Source: Nocardioides yefusunii
GTDB taxonomy: Bacteria; Actinomycetota; Actinomycetes; Propionibacteriales; Nocardioidaceae
Reading direction: 5' to 3'
Assembly: GCF_004014875.1 (NCBI RefSeq)
Contig: NZ_CP034929.1
Location: 2,852,001 to 2,916,000 of the forward strand
Length of the DNA: 64,000 nucleotides
The notes beneath the pieces are model-generated. The model saw only the letters and a program-made list of their open reading frames with translations, made no database searches and was not told where the DNA came from. Below, in pieces: positions 18,501 to 24,973 of this stretch. The position numbers and the translations under genes are program-made. How positions within the stretch are numbered: the stretch's first letter is position 1; every line of letters starts with the position of its first letter.

Positions 18501-19745
18501 TCAGTCCTCGGCACGCAGGGCGACACCGTCGCCGCCGACGCGCTCGTCGAGCAGCTCGGCCAGCTTGGGGCTGATGCCCCAGGTGGTGACGAGCTCCTCG
18601 TACTCCTTGCGGACGCCACCACCCTTGACCTTGCTGCCGGTGCGGACCGCACGGAGCAGGGTGTTGCGCGGGGTGTGGGCGGAGTCGATGAACTCGACGA
18701 CGTCCACCTTGTAGCCCTCCAGACGCATCAGCGAGGCACGCAGGGCGTCGGTGAGGGTGTCGGCGAAGCGCTCGCGCAGGATGCCGTGACGGGTCAGCGC
18801 CGCGTACGGCGAGGGGGTCTTGGCCTTGCGGAGCTGGGCGGAGATGTCGTGGTGGCAGCACGGGGCGGCCAGCACGAGGGAGGCCTCCCACTCGACTGCG
18901 CGGTGCAGGGCCTCGTCGGTGGCGGTGTCGCAGGCGTGCAGGGCGAGGACCACGTCGGGGTTCTGCGGCAGCTGCGCCTCGGCGATGGTGCCGACGACGA
19001 AGTCGGCGTCGATGCCGAGCTGCGCGGCGACTCCTGAGTTGTGGTCGGCGGACTGCTGCTTCACGTCGACGCCGGTGATCGCCACGGGCAGCTTGCGCAC
19101 ACCGGAGAGGTACTGCTGCGCGGCGAAGGTCAGGTAGGCGTTGCCGCAGCCGAGGTCGACGATCCGCAGCGGGTCGGCCTTGGTCGGGGTGCGCAGCGCC
19201 TTCTTCTTGATGCCGTCGGCGATGGCGGCGTCGAGCAGGCGGAGGAACTCCTCGACCTGGCGGTACTTGTCCTGACGGGTCGGCTTGACCTTGCCCTCAG
19301 CGGTGGAGATGCCCAACGCGATCAGCACCGGGTGGTCCTCGGCGAGGAGGCGCTCCTTGGGCTGGTCGTGGCCGCGCTCGGGCTCGACGGCCTCTTCGCG
19401 CTCGGTGATCGAGACCATCGCCTCGGCCTTCTTCGTCACCCGGACCTGCATCTGCGAGGTCGCGGTCTCGACGTGGAAGTTGGCGAACGGGATCTCGAGG
19501 ATCTCGTCGACGACCGTGCGGGCGTCGTCGCCGGCGTGGTTGGAGGTGTGCGCCTGCGTCTCGTCGTAGCGGACCACCTGCAGGTGACGTCCGGCCTTGA
19601 GGTCGACGTAGCGGAACTCGATGCGCTTCCACTGCGTCTCGGAGCCCTTCTGGCGACCGGAGGCGACGGCCTTGACGAGGGTGTCGCCGTCGAGCAGGTG
19701 GGTGCGCACCATCATCAGTGCGCGGAGCAGGGGTTCAGCAGCCAT
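18501..19745 (-). CDS. Class I SAM-dependent methyltransferase
   Basis: A 414-residue protein. The C-terminal half is a Rossmann-type methyltransferase domain: motif I is RIVDLGCGNAYLTF (about 195-208), then ITGVDVKQQSADH and DVVLALHACDTATDEAL. An APCCHHDISAQL segment resembles the PCCH-type motif of the Methyltransf_32 family. The N-terminal 190 residues are a separate, mostly hydrophilic domain that may bind substrate or RNA. The substrate is unknown. GAGGAA precedes the ATG. Its neighbours give no pathway context. Confidence 0.78.
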   Translation of the reverse strand: MAAEPLLRALMMVRTHLLDGDTLVKAVASGRQKGSETQWKRIEFRYVDLKAGRHLQVVRYDETQAHTSNHAGDDARTVVDEILEIPFANFHVETATSQMQVRVTKKAEAMVSITEREEAVEPERGHDQPKERLLAEDHPVLIALGISTAEGKVKPTRQDKYRQVEEFLRLLDAAIADGIKKKALRTPTKADPLRIVDLGCGNAYLTFAAQQYLSGVRKLPVAITGVDVKQQSADHNSGVAAQLGIDADFVVGTIAEAQLPQNPDVVLALHACDTATDEALHRAVEWEASLVLAAPCCHHDISAQLRKAKTPSPYAALTRHGILRERFADTLTDALRASLMRLEGYKVDVVEFIDSAHTPRNTLLRAVRTGSKVKGGGVRKEYEELVTTWGISPKLAELLDERVGGDGVALRAED

Positions 19746-19768
19746 CAGCGTTCCTCAGCAGGGGTGGT

Positions 19769-19855
19769 TCAGTTGACGATCGACGCGATGACCGCGACCA
19801 GGATCAGGGCGCCCAGCAGGACGGGAATGATGTATCGACGCTGGCTGGGACTCAT
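19769..19855 (-). CDS. 28-residue single-pass membrane peptide
   Basis: The predicted product, beginning MSPSQRRYIIPVLLGALI and ending VIASIVN, is a short basic head followed by one 20-residue hydrophobic helix. It resembles small bitopic membrane proteins that regulate partners. Support for translation: a TAGACT box (plus-strand 19863-19868) ends exactly seven bases before the ATG. That is the same spacing seen at a dozen convincing genes in the window, and predicts a leaderless mRNA. A longer in-frame reading exists to 19972 but lacks a start signal and overlaps the divergent gene. No function can be assigned. Confidence 0.62.
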   Translation of the reverse strand: MSPSQRRYIIPVLLGALILVAVIASIVN

Positions 19856-19928
19856 GTCCGCCAGTCTAGGTCGCCCCCGCACGCCGGCCCCCATCCCGTG
19901 GACGTCGCCCTCGGTTACGGTCTCCCCC

Positions 19929-21182
19929 ATGGACTCCCCCGACGCCGCCGCACATACCACCGGACCCGCCACGGCGAGCGTGCGTTGGCTGGTGGACGCG
20001 CTGTGGCTGCGTCCGCGTCACGACCGTCGTCTGGACGACGTCGACGTGGAGCACTGGGTGCGTGAGAACCAGGTGGTCGCCGCTCTCTCCGTGACACCGG
20101 TCCGCACCGGCGACCCGGTGATGCTCCAGGTCGCGATCGACGCCGACGACCCCACCTCTGCGGTGGCGGTGCTTCGCGACGGCGTTCCCACCCCCGGCCC
20201 GCAGTTGGAGATGCTCGCCCACACCCTGTCGGAGACCTTCGACGTGACGGTCGAGAACGACGCAATGATCCTGGTGGCCGGGGACGAGAGCTCGGGGCCG
20301 GCGTCGTGGTGGGAGCACGAGCCGTTGCGCATCGCCGACGTGGGCGACGTCGTCCTGTCGCGTCTGGAGCGGGAGTACGTGGGGATCGAGTCGAAGGCGT
20401 CGGGGACCCCACTCGTCACCGGCGCCCTCCACGGCTGGACGGTCCGTCATGCCGACGGCCCCTCGCCGATGCTGTGGAAGGCGGCCTCGAAGAAGGACCT
20501 GCCGGTGGTGCGGCTGGTGCGTGACTCCGCAGGACGACGGCGGGTGGTGCTCGAGCCCGACCAGCACGAACCGACGTGGGTGGAGTTGCAGCACCTTCCT
20601 GCGCTGAGGGTGCCGCTCGCCTCGCACCTCGAGGAGGGGTTGCTCAGCACCCTCCTCGACCCACACCTTTCCGGTTCGTCCGGCGTGCGTCGTGTGGTGG
20701 CGTCACCGCATTTCGCCGAGGTCTCGTCCGACGCGCTGGCCGCGGCGGTGCAGTCCGAGCCGGACGCCTTCTGGTCGGCGCGCGTCCTGTCGGTTCTCGG
20801 TCTGCCGACCGAGGCTGCCGACGTCCACGAGGCCCGGACGACGCTGGCGGCGCTCACCGACGTGGAACACCACGACGCAGCCTCGTGGGGTGCCGCGGCG
20901 GGCAGCCTGCTGCGCGCCGGTTTCGACCCCACGCCGGCCGAGGTTGCGTCGCCACGGGGTCCGCTCCGTTTCTACCGCCGCCTGCTCAGCTCGGTGTGGG
21001 GCTCGGCTCTGCTGCTCGCCTGCGACGTGCTGCTGTTGGTGCTGCTTGCGGTCCGGTTCACCGGTGGCGGCGCGGTGGAGCGAGTGCTGAGCACTGTGGT
21101 GATGCTCGTCGTCCTCCTCGACCTGGTGGGGGTCGCCCGGTCGCTTCCGGCGAAGTGGCAGCGACGCCGGCCCCACGCCTGA
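19929..21182 (+). CDS. Uncharacterised protein, first of a tandem paralogous pair
   Basis: A 417-residue acidic protein. The first 330 residues look soluble. Two or three hydrophobic segments near the C-terminus (about 350-400, GSALLLACDVLLLVLLAV and LSTVVMLVVLLDLVGV) suggest membrane anchoring. It shares a recognisable block with the next gene: LLDPHLSGSSGVRR...ALAAAVQSEPDAFWSARVLSVLGLPTEAADVHEA. The N-terminal part faintly recalls YbjN/T3SS-chaperone-like domains. ATG at 19929 is preceded by TACGGT with seven bases between. I do not recognise the family. Confidence 0.72.
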   Translation: MDSPDAAAHTTGPATASVRWLVDALWLRPRHDRRLDDVDVEHWVRENQVVAALSVTPVRTGDPVMLQVAIDADDPTSAVAVLRDGVPTPGPQLEMLAHTLSETFDVTVENDAMILVAGDESSGPASWWEHEPLRIADVGDVVLSRLEREYVGIESKASGTPLVTGALHGWTVRHADGPSPMLWKAASKKDLPVVRLVRDSAGRRRVVLEPDQHEPTWVELQHLPALRVPLASHLEEGLLSTLLDPHLSGSSGVRRVVASPHFAEVSSDALAAAVQSEPDAFWSARVLSVLGLPTEAADVHEARTTLAALTDVEHHDAASWGAAAGSLLRAGFDPTPAEVASPRGPLRFYRRLLSSVWGSALLLACDVLLLVLLAVRFTGGGAVERVLSTVVMLVVLLDLVGVARSLPAKWQRRRPHA

Positions 21183-21220
21183 GGCGCGACTCCTCACGGC
21201 CCAGCGCCTAGGGTTGTTCC

Positions 21221-22495
21221 ATGACCGCCGACGCCTCCCCCGCTGACGTTCCCACTGCTCCTGAGCCTGACGAGCGCACCTGGACGGTCGTGCACGGTTG
21301 GGTCCACCCGTTCGGTGACGACGTGGTGAACCTGCCTGCGCTGACCGCATGGCTGCGTGGCCGAGCGATCGCTGCGGTCTCCGCGACCGCCCCCGGCCCG
21401 GGTGACGCCGCGACCTTGGCACTGTTGGTCAGCGACGACGCCGATGCGTTGGTGGCCGTGCAGGGCGTCGACGGTCCGGAGCCGTCGCTGGAGCTGCAGG
21501 CGTTCGCCGAGCAGGTGGTCGAGGCGTTCGACGTGTCGATCACCGTCGAGCACGCGTGGGCCTCGAGCCGCGACGACGAGGACGGCGAAGAGGCCGAGGA
21601 GACCGTCGAGGAGTCCGACGCCACGGCTGAGGACGTCGACGAGGAGGACGAGGGCTGGGTGCTGGAGCACCCGCTGGTGATCGTCACCCGTCATGCCGAG
21701 TCGATGCTGCCGGTGCTGGCCCGCGACCTCGACGCCAAGCTCACTGCCACCCACGCCGACGGGTGGACGATCGCGCTGGCCGAGCGTGACTTCGTCTTCC
21801 TCGAGCACCACTCGTGGCTGCGGAGCGACCTCCCGGCCGCCGCGATCGGTCGCAGCGGCGAGCGTCGCTACGTCGCGGTGATGGCCGAGCCCGGCCAGCC
21901 GCAGGAGTTCGGCCTGGTCCGCTACGACGACCTGATCCCGGTCCTGGACCCGATCGGTCTCGACCCCGACCTCGCCGACGCGCTCCTCAACCCGCACCTG
22001 GCGATGGGCTCCGCGGTGCGGCTGCTCTGCGAGACCAAGCCGTTCCGGGCAATCGACCCCTACGAGTTGGCCGCCGTCGTGCAGTCCCCGATGGACGATC
22101 GGTGGTCGTCGCGGGTGCTGGCCACCCTCGGTCTGCCCCTCGAGGCTGCGGAGTACGCCGAGGAGCGTCTGGCTCTGCCCGAGGACGCCGCGGTGATCGA
22201 GGCCCGCGGCATCGTCGGCGCGATGGGCGAGATGATCAGCCGCTACTACGACGCCCCGGCCCACGAGGTCCGTGGCCGCACGTTCTACGGCAAGGGCTAC
22301 GCCGCCGCGACGAAGTCTCCGGTCCGGGTCGGTGTGACCGTCGCGGCGGAGGCGCTCGCCACCGTGGCCGCGCTCAAGGCCGCCACCTCGGCCCGCGGTT
22401 GGAAGGCCAAGGCGTGGCGCACGCTGGCCGGTCTGCTGATCACCGACGTGGCGACCCACGCGGTGCTGGCGCCGAAGAAGTTCCGCCAGCCCTGA
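21221..22495 (+). CDS. Uncharacterised protein, second of a tandem paralogous pair
   Basis: A 424-residue acidic protein related to its upstream neighbour. It has LLNPHLAMGSAVRLL and, further on, AAVVQSPMDDRWSSRVLATLGLPLEAAEYAEER at matching positions. A Glu/Asp-rich linker (about residues 112-146) divides an N-terminal domain from the middle domain. The C-terminal 60 residues are basic and amphipathic rather than clearly transmembrane, unlike the first copy. ATG at 21221 is preceded by TAGGGT and six bases, so it should have its own promoter. Function unknown. Confidence 0.72.
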   Translation: MTADASPADVPTAPEPDERTWTVVHGWVHPFGDDVVNLPALTAWLRGRAIAAVSATAPGPGDAATLALLVSDDADALVAVQGVDGPEPSLELQAFAEQVVEAFDVSITVEHAWASSRDDEDGEEAEETVEESDATAEDVDEEDEGWVLEHPLVIVTRHAESMLPVLARDLDAKLTATHADGWTIALAERDFVFLEHHSWLRSDLPAAAIGRSGERRYVAVMAEPGQPQEFGLVRYDDLIPVLDPIGLDPDLADALLNPHLAMGSAVRLLCETKPFRAIDPYELAAVVQSPMDDRWSSRVLATLGLPLEAAEYAEERLALPEDAAVIEARGIVGAMGEMISRYYDAPAHEVRGRTFYGKGYAAATKSPVRVGVTVAAEALATVAALKAATSARGWKAKAWRTLAGLLITDVATHAVLAPKKFRQP

Positions 22496-22502
22496 CCCAT
22501 GC

Positions 22503-22563
22503 CGAACCCCACCGGTTTGAGTCGCGGAATCGTTGATTTCACGACTCAAACCGGTGGGGTTCG
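22503..22563. repeat. Long palindrome, family A copy 2
   Basis: Two exactly complementary 22-base arms (22503-22524 and 22542-22563) carry the core CCCCACCGGTTTGAGTCG. Near-complementary inner segments GAATC/GATTT flank GTT. It lies between the convergent stops at 22495 and 22577. It matches the palindrome at 12620-12680 except at positions where both arms changed together. Confidence 0.92.
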
Positions 22564-22576
22564 CGCCTCGGGTGGG

Positions 22577-24757
22577 TCAGCGCGGCATCAGGCCGGCCTC
22601 GCGTAGCGCCTCGTCCAGCGCGCTCGCGAGGGTCCGGTCGAAGGTGGCGGTCAGGTGTGAGCCGTCGGCCCACCCGACGACGCCGCCCACCACGGCCCGG
22701 CACGTGTCACCGTCGCAGATCCGGTCGTTGAGGTCGATCACCCCGGTCCGGGCCCGACGGTGCGTCCGGGTCACCTCGGCCAGGGCGGTGGCGGCCGGGT
22801 CGACCTTCGGGAACAACCACTCCTCCAGCGGCCCGTCGCAGGCGTCGCTGTGTTCCCCGTGGGCGGAGAGGCACTCCGGCACCGAACCGACGCCCCCGGC
22901 GTCCGGGGTGGGAATGTTCCGGATCACCGCGGTGCGCAGGTGCGCCTTGGTCAGCGTCCCGAGGACGTCGACGAACCCGGCGACGTAGTCGTCGGTGCTG
23001 TCCGCGAGCGCCTTGCCGGGCACTGCTTCCAGGATCCGGTCGGAGACCACCACCAGGTCGGGGTCGTCCTCGACCAGGGTCTGCGCGGTCCGTTCGGCCC
23101 ACCGGCGACAGTTCTGCGGCGCGCCGGTGCCCTCGATGTCCTGCTCGACAGCCGAGAACGCGCACCGCGAGGCGATGTGGGTGGTGATTCGCCATCCCCG
23201 CAGCTCGGCGATCCCCTGCAGCGCGGGCAGCCAGTGCGCGGCGTGGGAGTTGCCCACCAGGGCCACGTCGATCCGACCGTCAGGGTCTCCGAAGACGCAG
23301 GTGACCTGCGGGAACCGTGGACGCACCGAGCGGCACTCCTGACCGCCCTCGGCCTCGGGGAACGCCTGGGGCCAGTCCTCGGCGGCCGCGGCCGGGGTCG
23401 GGACCACCGGCTGGTCACTGTCGGAGAGGTCCGGGCACTGCAGGGCCGGGTCCAGAGAGCCTGCGCCCAGGCACGGATCGTCGGAGGCGAGTGCGGCCGC
23501 GACCCGGTCGGCGGCCTCCGCCGCACGCCGTTCCACCTCGGAGAGCTGCACGGTCGCTGCCGTGACCACCACCGCCATCGCCACCAGCGCCGCGGTCCAG
23601 GTGGCTGCGGTGCGTCGGTTCCAGGATGCAGTCCGGAACGGTGCCTCCACGTACCGGGTGGTCAGCTGGGCCAGGACCAAGGTCGCGACGACGACGCCCA
23701 CCGCAGGCAGCCACCCGAGGTGTTCGGGGTCGTCCGCCACGGCGGCTGCGACCAGCACCAGGATCGGCCAGTGCCACAGGTAGACGGCGTACGAGACGTC
23801 GCCGAGCCACTGCGCGGGGCGCCACGCCAACAGCCGTCCGGGCGAACGACGGGAGGTGTCGACGCAGGCCAGCAGCACCGCTGCCGTGCCGAGCACCGGG
23901 AGCGCAGCCCGCCAGCCGGGGAACGCGGTGTCGGCGTCGAAGGTGAGCACTGCCCACGCCACCGCCGCCAGTCCGGCCCAGGCCAGGACGATCCAGGCCG
24001 TCCCCGAGCGGGTCCGGCCCTCACGCACGGGACGAGTCAGCAGAGCCAGCGCCACCAGTCCGCCGACGGCGAGTTCCCAGACCCGGGTCGGGGTGACGAA
24101 GTAGGCCCGTCCCGGGTCGCTCTCGGTGAGCCGCACCGACCACACCAGCGATGCCAGCGCCACCGCACCCAGCCCGCAGGCCCAGACGGTCTCGCGCCGC
24201 AGCCGGGTCCGGGCGGCCAGCCAGGTCAGCACCGCGATCAGCAGCGGCCAGAACAGGTAGAACTGCTCCTCCACCGAGAGCGACCAGTAGTGCTGCACCG
24301 GGGTGGGGGCGTCAGCCGCCGCCAGGTAGTCGGTGGCGTCACCGGCCAGGAGCCAGTTGACGGCGTACAGCCCGGCTGCCCGGGCCTGCCGGGCGGTGTC
24401 GCCCCACAGGGTCTCGGGAGCGATCAGTCGGGTGCCCACGAGAGTGGCTCCCAGCACCACCATCGAGGCCGGCAGCAGGCGGCGCAGTCGTCGTCCCCAG
24501 AACGCCACCAGGTCGGCGGCGCGACGCGGTGGGTGGGCGAGCAGGTGGGTGGTGATCAGGAAGCCGGACAGGACGAAGAAGACGTCCACACCGACGTAAC
24601 CGCCGGTGAGGGCGTCGGGAGCGAGGTGGTAGGCCACGACGACCGCCACGGCCAGAGCGCGCAGCCCTTGGATGTCGCTGCGGGGCCCGCGGGCGACGTT
24701 CGCCGGCGCGGACGTGTCGTCGCGGACGGACCGGTGTTCCTCCCCAAGCACACTCAC
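22577..24757 (-). CDS. OafA/YrhL-type membrane O-acyltransferase with C-terminal SGNH domain
   Basis: A 726-residue protein that probably acylates a cell-surface sugar or peptidoglycan. Residues of about 30-410 form the ten-helix acyltransferase-3 domain, beginning SDIQGLRALAVAVVVAYHL and containing the conserved SVEEQFYLFWPLL block. Residues of about 470-720 form an extracytoplasmic SGNH domain with VALVGNSHAAHW and a terminal DGSHLT for the Asp/His pair. The first block reads GNSH rather than GDSH. The start is GTG at 24757, with CAGGAT six bases before it. The acceptor is unknown. Confidence 0.87.
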   Translation of the reverse strand: MSVLGEEHRSVRDDTSAPANVARGPRSDIQGLRALAVAVVVAYHLAPDALTGGYVGVDVFFVLSGFLITTHLLAHPPRRAADLVAFWGRRLRRLLPASMVVLGATLVGTRLIAPETLWGDTARQARAAGLYAVNWLLAGDATDYLAAADAPTPVQHYWSLSVEEQFYLFWPLLIAVLTWLAARTRLRRETVWACGLGAVALASLVWSVRLTESDPGRAYFVTPTRVWELAVGGLVALALLTRPVREGRTRSGTAWIVLAWAGLAAVAWAVLTFDADTAFPGWRAALPVLGTAAVLLACVDTSRRSPGRLLAWRPAQWLGDVSYAVYLWHWPILVLVAAAVADDPEHLGWLPAVGVVVATLVLAQLTTRYVEAPFRTASWNRRTAATWTAALVAMAVVVTAATVQLSEVERRAAEAADRVAAALASDDPCLGAGSLDPALQCPDLSDSDQPVVPTPAAAAEDWPQAFPEAEGGQECRSVRPRFPQVTCVFGDPDGRIDVALVGNSHAAHWLPALQGIAELRGWRITTHIASRCAFSAVEQDIEGTGAPQNCRRWAERTAQTLVEDDPDLVVVSDRILEAVPGKALADSTDDYVAGFVDVLGTLTKAHLRTAVIRNIPTPDAGGVGSVPECLSAHGEHSDACDGPLEEWLFPKVDPAATALAEVTRTHRRARTGVIDLNDRICDGDTCRAVVGGVVGWADGSHLTATFDRTLASALDEALREAGLMPR

Positions 24758-24801
24758 CCGGGCATCCTGCCATCCGGGAGCGATGCCGGTGTGCGCGAGG
24801 T

Positions 24802-24856
24802 CTCAGCGCTGTGCCGACGTGGGCTCAGTGCTGTGCCGGCGTGGGCTCAGTGCTCC
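24802..24856. repeat. Short tandem repeat of a 22-base unit
   Basis: A 22-base unit, CTCAGYGCTGTGCCGRCGTGGG, occurs at 24802-24823 and 24824-24845 with two differences, followed by a partial third copy. It lies in the 216-base spacer between the acyltransferase start and the dehydrogenase stop. No gene or promoter is evident in the rest of that spacer. Confidence 0.75.
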
Positions 24857-24973
24857 AGCACAAGTGCTGCTTCTTGGCCGTCGGCCTCGGACCCGACCGT
24901 GGGACGGGGCACGAAAGAGGTCAGGCAGAACCGGATCAATGGGGTGTCCAGAGCATCGGTCTCCCGGCCTCGC

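Noticed and set aside
24802..24856. CRISPR-like repeats
   Set aside because: The units abut directly with no spacers, there are fewer than three, and no cas gene is present in the window.
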